DNA of 64,000 bases from Bugula neritina (Eukaryota; Bryozoa; Gymnolaemata; Cheilostomatida; Bugulidae). The stretch is from NCBI GenBank assembly GCA_964035545.1, contig OZ037770.1, positions 7,694,473 to 7,758,472 on the forward strand, in the 5' to 3' direction. Numbering within the stretch: the stretch's first letter is position 1; the number at the start of each line of letters is the position of its first letter. A program made the position numbers and the translations under genes. Shown here piece after piece: positions 1 to 12,117 of this stretch. Below the pieces are notes generated by a model that saw only the letters and a program-made list of their open reading frames with translations, ran no database searches and was not told the DNA's origin.

Positions 1-887
1 AGCATGTGTTCCAGCTGCATAGGTAAGCCCTGTCTGTTAGCTCATCACTTTCACTAGTTGCAGTACCATCAACTTCAGTCATGCTAAATATAATATTACA
101 ACATTATCTAATGTTAGCACTTGGTCAAAATATTGATTATATAATAATCTCACTCTCTGGAGGCCCAAAAGTCAACACTACTTCTTGCTGAAAATGTACA
201 GAAAATTTTGTAAAAGTCACCCACTTTGTTTCATCTGTAAATTTTTTGCTATGGTTTCAAAGAACCTAGACCAAACTGAACCAGACTGTCAGTAGCTGAA
301 ATAGATAAGCCACATCTGTGTTATATAATCCGTGTACCAGAAGTTAGGAGCAATTCATAGCCCAACATTCAGCATGTCACTTAATTACTCAAGTTTCTTT
401 GTTAGCAAAACTTCTTCTGGATGATGAATCGTTCTGCTGTCCAGAGTGCAGGAGGTCACGTGAGGAGGATGACCTCGTGACCTCTAGATCCACAGAAACT
501 TTGACTACTCGCACAGCTCCCAGTTATCAGCAAGGTAAACTCTATCCACTTGTAGGCTGTAGCTAAGCTGAGTATACACTAAGCTATGTAGTTATGGGAG
601 GAGCTATATTATATTTCATGACCTTTGCCTACTGTGGTGTAATCCAATTTCAAACTACGATACAAAGTTACAATGAGATGACTAAAAACTTTTATTTATT
701 GGCTGAAAGAAAACAGCCAGCAAGGCTTTATAGTTATAATCTTTAATGTAAAACTTGAAATCAAAACGTATCATTTAATTAGAGTCGCTTCATAAGACTT
801 TAAAAAGGAGAAAAGGACATTTAAGTCTTGTGGGAAGATAAAAGTGATAAATAAACTCTATTTCAACAATTTATAATTAAAATACAA

Positions 888-941
<54 letters not shown>

Positions 942-3650
942 TATTTAGAATAAATCAAAAAGAAACTGCTCAGACAATGTCAAAGTCAAGCTGCTCAAAG
1001 AATGTCAAAAAGAAACTGCTCGAAGAAGGTCAAAGATAAACTGCTCAAAGAAGGTCAAAGTGAAACTACACAATTACCCATGATAAGTGTTTTCCAGGTG
1101 TAAGTGCAGGCAAGGAAGTAGGGTATGCAGACTCAAATGAAGCAATGAAAGAGCTGGAGGAAGAACTGGCCAACCTCATGAGCAAACACGAAAAGAAATT
1201 TACTGAGAAAGTGAGTTGAAACATCGCAACCTTGTATAAAATATTTATATATAAGATATATTTGAAAATATTTACATAAGCTTAATATTATAAATAGTGT
1301 TTTTGTTTCTAGAATACTTCTGTGCTGTGTGTTTGCATATAAAATAACTACTATTTTCTAAGCAAATATCATGAGAGGCATATAGGCCTAGCTATGTCGC
1401 AGTGGGTCTGGCTTTCTATGCATTTTTGGAAGGATTAGATTTATCACAGCAGAAGGCTTTACTTAACAATTAGATGTATAAATAATGTTCAAACCATTTA
1501 GCAAACATCTGATGGGCTCTATCCTCTTATCCTCATGCTAAAGCACAGTTATGTGGCACTTTACATTGTAATATGTAAATATGCTGTATCATCTACTTTT
1601 CATTATGATCTACAGAAGCTGTGTATTAAAAATACTTTTAAACTATTCTGCCTCATTTTAGAGCATTCTGTAACTTAATTCAACCAATATTGGTTTCAAC
1701 ATCATTTGATTTCACATTCAACAAGCTAGGAAACAAATATTGAATAACTAGAATATTTTTTAAAGCAGTGAAACTGAGAAATAATTAGTAATGAATGCTT
1801 TTAAAAACTTTAGTGTTCGCTTAGATATTCATGAGTATCAGTAGGAGTTGCATGTTTTACTAAATTCTAATGTTACATGAACAGTTTCTGCTGCTTGTTT
1901 TACAGTGAATTTAAAATATTCTGCATTATACTGTTTTAGGAAAAATCAAGTTCAAAAGAAGATTTTAAACAATTCAATCTTTTAAAAGTGGTAAAAGGCT
2001 TGGATCATCCTCTTTGTGCAAAATGCTCTGGTGAAAAAGATCTTAGAAGACTTCCTAAATGTAACCATCTACTCTGTGGAGAATGCATTGGTAAACGGCT
2101 TTTATTGCAAACCGTAATGTAGTAACACATTACTTACTTATAAGTAAAAATTGTGAGTTTTTTAAAAGCAACCTATAAATAAATATATCCTTACAAACTA
2201 GAATGCAGCAAGGTGCCTCTGGCCTATATTGAAATGTTTTATTAGATGCTGGAAATAAACAAAATTTTAAAAGATTAAGAGGTGTTTAATGTTTCTTCAT
2301 GTACATTTCAGACTTTCAGTCTGGATGCAATTTTAAAAATACATCAGAAAGTCCTTTTAAGTCTAAGTTTTCATTTATTTGAAACATTTGTGAATTCCAC
2401 CATTTTTGCATGCTGGAGCAGCCCAATACTAACTTTTCACTTCTTGTGTTACAGAAACAATATTTCTGTTCACATCATCATACCTATTTGTATCGTAGAA
2501 GACTTGCTGCGAGATGCTACATCCTTTGACTGCCCTGCAGAGGATTGTGATGCCCTGTGTACAGGAGTTGGGTCCTCTTTTCCAGTTGCAACTGAGGCAA
2601 TGAATAAACTAAAGGCTCTAGACGCAAAAAGAGGTGAACTTTTTTATTTCTGAGACTTTAATGTGGAGAAGCTGGTGCTTCTCTATAGAGTTTAGCCAAC
2701 ATAATGAGATCTGATTCCAACTTACTCGAAAATATAGTTGGCCATAAGAGCAAGAAATTAGTCAAAAATAGGTAATGCCCGCAGAGCTAATTCAGGGAAT
2801 ATTTTGCTTTCTGGTGTAATAGAAACTATATACATCACTCTCTGGTGCATAAATCTCCTACTAAAAAATTTTTAGCCAGTCTAGAAGTTTTTAACGTAAT
2901 ATACACTGATCAGTATTTCAATATTCACTTGTTATTTTATTTGCATTGATGAAATGAAGTGGGTAATGTCAATCAACTAAGAACATACAAACAGCATCAA
3001 ACACAGTCGGGCTATCTGTAGCGGTTAAACACTTTTTTTACTATAACTGCTTTCATTATTTCTATAAATAGATTGGTACTGATGTCTTTAGTTATCTGTA
3101 CTTGTGATATTATGATTCTTATTGAACATCCTGTCTTATAATTACACAGCCTCAATGCGAGTGACAGGTGGATATACAGAAATGGAGGATCATATGAAGC
3201 AATGCACCTATGATATTCATGCTGCTCTTGAAAGTTGTGCCAAAAGAATCAGTGGCTTGAAGGTGGTTACAAGTATTAAATAACTTTAGCATTAACACAT
3301 AACACCTGAATGCAAACTTTACCATGGTTCCTTAGGTAGTATTATACCTAGCAGTACACTGCTCTGTGTAGAAAAAATTATCACTTTTCTAATAAAAATG
3401 TTCTCTTTTTGTTCAGGGAGCGAAAGAAAGGCAAGAACAATTCCAAAGATTGCAAACCTTGGCTAATGAAACCAACCAGTTCTTTAAATCAGTCATGACA
3501 GCAATTAAAGAGCAAGCATTGTGGGTTTGGTACAAACTAGAAAATATTTTTGAAGCTTTCAAAGGTTGGCTTGACTGGGGCTTCCAATGGTTGGGTAGTT
3601 GGGCAGCGGCTGTATTCAAGGGTTTTCAATGGAGCTTGAGTTTTTTTTAA
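1..3650 (+). CDS. RING-type zinc-finger protein (probable E3 ubiquitin ligase), 5' end outside window
   Basis: Seven exons: 1-22 (start cut off), 406-534, 1098-1210, 1940-2090, 2499-2633, 3150-3262, 3417-3650 (TAA). All junctions are GT-AG and the phases close, giving 298 residues in the window. Exons 1-2 encode the end of a first RING (MCSSCIAKLL then CCPEC). Exon 3 is a Glu/Lys-rich probable coiled coil. Exons 4-5 encode a second RING-like finger: CAKC, then CNHLLCGEC, then CPAEDC, in the C3HC4 order of TRIM/RNF proteins. Exons 6-7 are helical, and the C terminus is strikingly Trp/Phe-rich (WVWYKL, WLDWGFQWLGSW), suggesting membrane association. RINGs of this type recruit E2 enzymes for ubiquitin transfer; that role is inferred from the family. 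In exon 5 the acceptor at 2498 is chosen because the upstream one gives a stop. Family assignment beyond RING/TRIM-like is uncertain. Confidence 0.72.
891..938. repeat. (GA)n microsatellite
   Basis: About 24 uninterrupted GA dinucleotides in the second visible intron of the RING gene. Confidence 0.95.
955..1070 (+). repeat. Degenerate ~27-bp tandem repeat
   Basis: Four imperfect units of the form AGAAACTGCTCAAAGAATGT plus CAAA, ending about 30 bp before the splice acceptor at 1097 of the RING gene. Confidence 0.75.
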
Positions 3651-3742
3651 AAGATGCGTTTCCTTGTGGTTTTCAAAGATGGCCTATAGAAAGTAACCAA
3701 CACATCTTGTTGTTTATAGTAACAATTATTAAACTTGCACAA

Positions 3743-3748
3743 AATAAA
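3743..3748 (+). terminator. Candidate polyadenylation signal of the RING gene
   Basis: AATAAA, 93 bp after the stop codon of the RING gene; no other signal lies closer. Confidence 0.5.
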
Positions 3749-3839
3749 TCTTCACCACACTACAATCATAACACTACTGATGAAATGAGTAACTTGAACA
3801 TATTATTATAAAACAGAGCTTTGTCAAAGTTAAGTCAAA

Positions 3840-6130
3840 ACAAGTTCTGGTCAGGATAAAAGAAAAATCGAGTCAATGAATAGCATGAGGTGCAGTAGCT
3901 CAAGTCAATTTGAGTTGACTCACGAGATGGTGTCAAGTCAATATAGTATATAATTATTATAGTGAGCATTAGAAATATCATCAACATTGGATAGACAGCT
4001 TATACATGCATTCAGGGCATCAAGTATTCAATTCAAAGTTTTTGATTCAGATTGATAAAAACTCCAACATGATAAATAAAACAATACTTAAATACTGATG
4101 TTGTTCTTTTGATAAATACTCTGACTCATTTCTTATATCCTGTGGAAAAACTGATGGTGGATATTTCTCTTGCATGCTTCTGGTGAGGAAAGAGAAATAT
4201 TAAATATTACCCCTTTGGAACTTACAACGCAGGATATTTTGTATTATTCACAGTCAAATAAATATGCGTAATGATAACGTAGCAAAAGTCTGCGAAGTAA
4301 TTAAAAAAGTTTTCTAATAATTTTCTCTCTATAATTTGATATCTTTCATGTGAGCCATATGTTATGTATCCACACGGACATATATAATATAATTATAACA
4401 TTATGATATTTGAGATTGCTTTTACTGTTTAAGTTGTGAAGGCATTTTTGCTATAAATATCTACATGCATCAGTAATTTGCTAAATTTAAAAGTCTATAT
4501 AATGTAAGTATTGTATTTTCTCAACAAAATTAATGTTAGTGCTTTATACTTACATATCTTTCACCAGTGCTAAATTTGCAGTTCTGATGATACTAGTACT
4601 GTTTGCGATTTGATTATAAAGAAATTTCTGTTATCAATGCCAAGTTGTAACTTTTATTAATAAAATAATATGTTGGAAGATGATTCATCATATTATATAC
4701 TTGTGTATATAATATAATATTATAATATCAGCTTAAATGAACTTGTCGCAGTTTTTGGGAGTTGTTGCCACACTTTGCAGTGTTTTTGTGTTATCCTTCC
4801 AAGCAGTAAACCTCTAGTTACTTGAAGTGGGACTCGAAATGATCCCAATGATTACACACTTTAGTTGCAATGAATATAGATATTGCCAGCTGCTACTCCC
4901 TGCACAACTTCAATAACATCTGTAGTATTGGTGAAGTAGCTGTAAACTGCATGTTTAAAACACATTAAATAAAAGTGCAGCAAAGCTGTGCTACACAAAT
5001 TTAAATTATGTTTTCTGAAAACAAGTTATAAAAATAACTTGAATTAAAAAATTCCTATTGCTCAAAATAATGCTACTCTTCTGGAGTAAATTTTGAAGTT
5101 ATATTTTTGAAAAGATCCAAACTAAATGGGTAAAATTTGTCAGCGGATTGGGAGCAATGCAATTCATTGTGTTAGGTAGACTCTATGGGCTGCAGACCTG
5201 CAGGTGTTTTGTCTGCTGCATCCGGAGGAATTGATCTTTCTTTAACAGAGTTTACTCTGTGTGATTGTGTCCTAAGTCCTGCAAGAATTACTTAAATGTT
5301 GTCAACAGCTGCTAGATCAAGTAATAGAAGTTGCCTCCTCATTGCCAGTTACTCGCTCTTATATAGAATATACATAGAAGGTGCAGTATAGTATAGTATA
5401 GTATGTCAAAACCTTTTATGCTTTTAATTAGTATAATTAGTAAAACTGAATCTATACTGGGCAAAATAAACAACATTAAATCTTCTCAACTTTCTGGAAT
5501 ATAAAAACATAACACAGCCAACTGTAATTTATTGAAGAAAACTTTTGGTGTTTTGAAAGTTAACAGAGGTCTAGGATCATTAATTACATAAAATTCCGAT
5601 CTTCTAAACTGACTGCAGGGATCGGCTTTCCTTATTGTCAACCACAAATATTCTATGTCATATTAATGAGTAAAAACAACTTTAAAGAATAAAAACAACT
5701 TCAAAAGGTATTAGGTTTTCACAACTGACATAAACACTTGCACTTTGGAGGAAACTATAGTAGCCATTATTAAGGGTTTGTTGAGTGATTCCCAGTGTAC
5801 TGAGTTACACTTATATCTGAGTCACTGTAACAGAGAAATTATATGCCAGAATAAATCAACAGTCAATGAGTACGGAGACAACCATATTCTCTGAGAGAGG
5901 TTGAATTAGTTCTAGGAGAAAACAAGTACCAGTTTGATTAGCACTTATTGGAAAGTATATAACTTTGTTCAATAACAATCTCTAGCATATAATATGTATG
6001 AATAATAAACAGCATAAACATGAACTTTCATGCTGCAAAAAGTTAATTTGTAGTAAGTTTAAATTAATGTCTATGAAATCTATTGCTATTATATAGTTTA
6101 GCAACTACAAAACATTAGCAATTTGTGACT
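3840..6130. other. Intergenic AT-rich DNA, no gene seen
   Basis: No ORF with recognisable similarity and no exon chain. It contains only short AT-rich runs and a small (TATAG)n tract near 5388-5405. Confidence 0.6.
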
Positions 6131-6144
6131 GTTAAATATCTGCC

Positions 6145-6240
6145 CACCCCCCACCATGAATCAAACCGCAGACGTTCAACTTGCTAGCTAGTAGCTAACC
6201 ATTACACTCAACACCACAGCAGTAGCTATTTCAGCTGGTT
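6145..6240 (-). mobile_element. Degenerate tRNA-derived SINE head
   Basis: On the minus strand it reads GTGTAATGGTTAGC (tRNA 5' end and A-box-like), followed ~35 nt later by GCGGTTTGATTCA (B-box-like). This spacing is that of a tRNA-type pol III promoter. No cloverleaf can be completed, so it is a SINE remnant rather than a tRNA gene. Confidence 0.4.
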
Positions 6241-6572
6241 TGGTATAACACCAAGTTTCAGTTGTAATCTTGGGTGCATGTCCCTGTTAAGGCGAAAAGT
6301 TGTCATTCTGCATGATTTTGACTGTAGGTATTTCAACTACAACTTGATAGTTTGCTATATATGTACAGTAGGCCCTATATAGATTTATATATTATGCATG
6401 TGCCTGGGGAGTGCTAAAAAGCACAGAACTATAATTAGTTATAGCACAATAAATGTGAAAGCAACATCCAGAAATTGCTTTTCTCTTAATTATATAACTG
6501 CTCATTATTATACCTATGAAAAATTGAGCACTCTCTTATCTGCTGTTCAACAAACTCACGCTGCAAATAATA

Positions 6573-6675
6573 TCTATATATATATATATATATATATATA
6601 CCCTATATATATACCCTATACATATATACCCTATATATATATATATATAAATAAATATATATATATATATATATT

Positions 6676-6737
<62 letters not shown>

Positions 6738-6760
6738 TATATGTATAGGGTATATATATA
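6573..6760. repeat. (TA)n with interspersed TATACCC / GGGTATA units
   Basis: TA dinucleotide tract carrying TACCCTATA units on its left side and their inverse complement GGGTATA on its right, so the block as a whole is palindromic. ORFs here encode only YI repeats and are not genes. Confidence 0.9.
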
Positions 6761-6762
6761 GG

Positions 6763-6939
6763 CTCGTGACTCCTAGGTGACCCCTAGAGTCACTTGAGCT
6801 CTCTGGCTTGAGTTTACACACCTTTTAAATATGCTTTAGTAGAAACATAAGTTTTTACTATTGTGAAGGTGTGGGCCATGGTACTCTGTTCTGTGCTGAT
6901 GAGGGAACAAACCCCGAAACAGCCGCTGTCCACAGATTG

Positions 6940-6945
<6 letters not shown>
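6763..6945 (+). mobile_element. Retrozyme-like repeat, copy A (5' truncated)
   Basis: About 180 bp matching the inverse complement of 9174-9360 almost base for base, starting at CTCGTGACTCCTAGGTGACC and ending in a hammerhead ribozyme followed by (TA)n. It is embedded in TA tracts on both sides. Relative to copy B it lacks about 90 bp at its 5' end. It encodes no protein. Confidence 0.75.
6882..6944 (+). ncRNA. Type I hammerhead self-cleaving ribozyme, copy A
   Basis: Core CTGATGA at 6896-6902 and GAAAC at 6916-6920 are both intact. Stem II (GGG/CCC, loop in AACAAA) is one pair shorter than in copy B because of an A. Stem III is ACAG/CTGT closed by a tiny loop, and the cleavage triplet GTC ends at 6930. 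Stem I is TCTGTG/CACAGA, then an internal loop, then TACTC with GAGGTA. All invariant nucleotides are present, so cleavage activity is plausible. Confidence 0.85.
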
Positions 6946-7004
<59 letters not shown>

Positions 7005-7155
7005 CTACATATACCCTACATATACCCTATATATACCCTATATATACCCTATATATACCCTATATATACCCTATATATATATATATACCCTACATATACC
7101 CTATATATACCCTACATATACCCTATATATACCCTATATATACCCTATATATATG
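6942..7155. repeat. (TA)n followed by TACCCTATA tandem array
   Basis: About 60 bp of pure TA directly 3' of the ribozyme, then more than ten copies of TACCCTATA or TACCCTACATA. It superficially resembles telomeric CCCTAA but has a different unit. Confidence 0.9.
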
Positions 7156-7159
7156 TTGT

Positions 7160-8550
7160 ACTTATTCAGAAGGTTGAGCAGGAATTCCTTCATCACCCAT
7201 TTGTGGTCCACCATTATACTACTATACTGGTTCCACTAAGACTGATAATAGCATACAATGTAATCATAGCTTTCCTTGAGAGAATGGGGTTTTTATGGAA
7301 ATTTTACAAACATGCAGCTGGTTTAGAAATTTAAAAAATGATGAACGTAGGAGAATGCACCTGCAAGAAACTGGCCATCAATCATGATTACTTTGATATT
7401 GTTAGGGGCGGCCAACCTTAAAATTCCAAATGCTTACCACAGCTCTGGTCTGATGGTACTAATTTAGAATAGTATGCATGTGATTATAGTAGTGGTCTAG
7501 TCACCCACACCTGTCACAAACAAGAAATTAATCAACAACTACCCCTTCTATAAAATAAGCTGGTATCATTTTAAGATGCCAAATAAGTTAATATAGTCTT
7601 AATCAAATGGTAACAAATATGTTAATAACACTAGTTTACTTCATCAAAACCCAATCCTATATGCAATTTATTACTATAAAATTATAACATATAATTTCAA
7701 TGCATGAGCAGAGGTGATATAACAATAATAAATGTAGTATATTTCACTGAAGGTCATTAAATAATAATAATCACATTATAATAACTTTACTTATGGCAGT
7801 AGAATTCTGCATATGAATCTAATTTGATAATTTATAATAAAATACTGTAATTAAAAGATGTGACATTTTCCTCATTTCTGCTCATTCCATTGGATCAGGT
7901 GCAAGGCAAAGATTGTCCCGCTAGTTGTATGGTTATTATCCAATAAATAAGTAGACATTTTCACCTTTTAGACATGACAGCAAAAATTTTGAGATAAAAT
8001 TTTAATGATATACAAATTTATGTGGAACGAAAGACCAAAAATCTAACTTTACCCAGCCTGAACCCAGGTGAACTCTAAAACTAAGTTACAAAGTTAAATG
8101 TTATTGAAGTTATTGTCAGTTACAAAGTTAAATGATGTTAAATGATGGTTACATAGTGACTATAATTGCCTGATAGTTGAAGAGCATAGGCTTGTGTACA
8201 AAAAATTAGCCTTGATGCGATTATAACCAAAGTGTTTCAAAAACACACAATTTTATTGTACCTATGAAATAGTATCTAATAATATATTTTAACATTATAA
8301 CTGCAGAATAGGTGGAAAGATTTTGAATACAAAACATCAGATATCTTCAGTTAGTTGTCAGCTATCGTATCTGTTCTAGCTCACACATGATTATGTAGCA
8401 AATGCTGTATATCAGAATGATTTTAGGTTATATTGGCTATAAATAATTTAAGTGTGTTATATTATTCTATATATTACACATGTTCATTTGTATGACTACT
8501 ATATAATCTATACTATAATATATGCATTTTAAATGTGAACCTTACTGCAT
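7160..8550. other. Intergenic AT-rich DNA, no gene seen
   Basis: No supported coding exon or recognised repeat. Confidence 0.55.
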
Positions 8551-8984
8551 GGTCTGAGTTATGGTGTCATTCCAGATAGACGCTTCTCAGTTAGAAGCTG
8601 GGCTAAAATTTTCATTTAGACGTTTCCCACATGAAGGCTTCCTAGTTTTTATTTTGGTAGCCTACATTATACATATTTTATGCGAAACTTATTTGAATAT
8701 TGTTAGAATAATATATGTATATTTAAATAAATTTTGATTATTAGATTTCCTTCAATCATGGATTGATTTCTTTGATATGCATTAACTTATTAATTTTACA
8801 TTTTCTATACTTTTTGTTGCTTATAAAAATATTTCATTAATAAGCATTCATTACTTTATTACTGTTTTTGTCCCACACAAATTCATGAAAAATTGGAATA
8901 TTATTCCAGATAATTCATATTACCTATTATATTTTATGTTTAGCCATCAATACAACAGTTATACATATACACACATACATAAGT

Positions 8985-9860
<876 letters not shown>

Positions 9861-9863
9861 TGT

Positions 9864-10046
9864 GGGAGCAGCCGTGGTCTAGGGGTTAAAGCGTTTGCTT
9901 TGTATAAACGAAGTCATGGGTTCGAACCCGGACAAAGGCCATTGGTGATGTTAGGAAGAACTTAGCCTATTAGCCTATTCTAACAAAAACCCTTTTGATC
10001 AGGGGTTTCTCACATGGATAGCGGCTATAAACTTGCGCGAGTTTTT
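9864..10046 (+). mobile_element. tRNA-derived SINE, copy 1 (nearly full length)
   Basis: Begins GGGAGCAGCCGTGG, with an A box in TGGTCTAGGGGTTAAAGCG and a perfect B box GGTTCGAACCC (9919-9929). A tRNA-unrelated body follows, ending GGATAGCGGCTATAAACTTG. Flanks TATGTATACTATGT (9850-9863) and TATGTATACTACTATGT (10047-10063) form a target duplication differing by one CTA. It probably gives pol III transcripts mobilised by a partner LINE. Confidence 0.85.
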
Positions 10047-10686
10047 TATGTATACTACTATGTACATTGTACAAAAATTAAAAAATATCGTCCAACTGGG
10101 AAACGTCTATTTGGGATGAAACCTGAGTTATATCCTAGAGACCTGGTTAGCAGGGTGGCATCATCAATAAACTGCTCAACACAAACTAACTTCCATTCTC
10201 CCAGAATATAACTTTACATGAGCTGTAAGGAATGATATAATGTGCTTTCAAGAGTGTGGGTGGGTGTGTCATATATATAGTAGTTTTATTAATAGCTAGC
10301 CTTAAGTATATGGCATGGCATGATGAATATAACCACCACAGAGCACCTTACTAGCATTGTCAACTGCATGGCATCCAACTATGGCAGATGAAACCAGTTG
10401 TTGATCCATTCTAAGGCAGAGCCCTAACTCTTCCCTCAGAAGCTCTAAAATTATCTCCATGCAGCTACACCTCATGACTTCAAATACACTGCACTTACTC
10501 ACATTAATTTTGAACGATAATAATCTAAATATGTGATATGCAGAAAGGATATAAACTTATAATCAAGAATTACAGCTGTTTTATAATGAATAAAATTGAA
10601 AAATGCTATAAATATATTTTACATGTAATAACATATCTAAGTGCACTTGATGTACATTCATAGAATTGTATGTTTCCTGTAATACA

Positions 10687-10810
10687 GGTGTCATTCTAGA
10701 GAGACACTTCCCAGTAAGAGACTAAGCTTTGTACATGGAGCTATTTATTTATTTTGATACAGTAGATGCATTTTATGTGGTTGTTTGGAGTTTCTATTTA
10801 GGATGAAACC
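10687..10810 (+). mobile_element. Short hAT-like MITE with 8-bp target duplication
   Basis: 124 bp starting GGTGTCATTCTAG and ending CTATTTAGGATGAAACC. GTAATACA is duplicated exactly on both sides (10679-10686 and 10811-10818). Same family as 8563-10123. Confidence 0.8.
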
Positions 10811-10818
10811 GTAATACA

Positions 10819-11870
10819 GACATTGAAAATTCACATTATTTGTAAAATTGATATTTTTGTCCCTAATCTCTCTATAACAGCTAAATGGTGACACATGCAG
10901 TAATAAGTTGTTAATTTGCTTAGTATTGTATCAAGCTGTATTTAATATTTGACTTTATTTGAACCAAGATGTTATACGTATATACACTATGTTGTCTTTT
11001 CCCAATAACCCAGGTTGAAGGACAGCCTGCTGCATATATGTCTGAATTTTGATCAGTGCAGCTGAACCTAAATGTGCACAATACTGTTGGACATTCAAAG
11101 TTTAGCCAAAAAGTTCAAGTGAAATTTATTTTTGGAGTTTTTCCCAAAGTATTAAGATGCAGAATAACATGTAAGCCGAGTAATAGTTCAACCTGCACAG
11201 GCATGTGCTGTCATACAAATTGAGTGCTCAGTGTATGTGTATATTGCATGCTGCTCACAGGTAATGTCCTTGTGGTGAGCTACAAACATGTGGCAACATA
11301 TTATTACGTAGCCTGCTGTCTGCCGTAGAAATGTTGTTGTGCTCAGGGACACTTCCAAGTGAAGAAGAGATCGAGGTATTTATGTTCCTGCATCACATGC
11401 AATCATACTGATCAGTGTTATCACGGTAAACTGTTAAGAGTTATCTTCTTTTTAAAACTTGATTGCAACTAGTACATGTAGCTGCCTGTGAATAGTATAT
11501 TTATACACATTTTCAAGGTTATCACGGTTTTATAATTGAAACTTTCTTGTACTGAATTGGAATTAACAAAAAGTGTTTGAGTAACTCATTTCAAAGTTCA
11601 CATATGCTGTTACAGATGTATGCATTTAGACATGGAGCGGCTATGGAGATAGGTTTGGGCTACCATTTAGCAAATGTTGTTACTGTGACTGCCTCCTTCA
11701 GTTTGCCTCTCACTGCGGGAGCTCAGTGACTCGCACATGTAGCTGCTATACACTATTGACTATACAGTACACATTATTGTTATTACGTGAGCACAGCTAC
11801 AACTCCCGATTACGACATATCTTTGTACTCAGTACAGCGTGACTAGCATAATAATACAGTAGTCTGTTCA
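10819..11870. other. Intergenic, no gene seen
   Basis: No recognised feature. It leads into the SKI promoter region. Confidence 0.5.
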
Positions 11871-11884
11871 ACAGACGGCAGGCA

Positions 11885-12117
11885 TGTTGATTGGACAAAT
11901 GCCAAATAGCGCTGATTGGACAGTTCTATAGACTTATAACTAATAATGCGCTAAACTATCGGCTGGTATTTATAACCGTTAGATGTTCAGCCGTTAATTA
12001 CTATTATAGCCGACCAGAACATTATTTGACCTATTTGACCGCCGCATGACATATTCTGTGTTACACCACTCCATCAGTATAATTATCCGATAGCGAGATA
12101 GCAGGTGTGACGCGTTT
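11885..12117 (+). promoter_or_regulatory. Putative promoter/5' UTR of the SKI gene
   Basis: Two inverted CCAAT boxes (GATTGGAC near 11890 and 11913) lie about 200 bp upstream of the start codon, followed by GGTATTTATAACC near 11965, a TATA-like motif. The transcription start cannot be fixed from the sequence. Confidence 0.35.

Noticed and set aside
2282-2653. 123-residue ORF taken as a gene
   Set aside because: Only 2499-2633 is exon; the upstream part is intron with a better acceptor at 2498 that continues the RING frame.
6942-7155. TACCCTATA array as an interstitial telomere
   Set aside because: The unit is not TTAGGG/CCCTAA and is interleaved with TA; an expanded local microsatellite is simpler.
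9919-9929. A real tRNA gene at the perfect B box
   Set aside because: No acceptor stem or anticodon arm can be folded, and dispersed copies share a non-tRNA tail, so it is a SINE.
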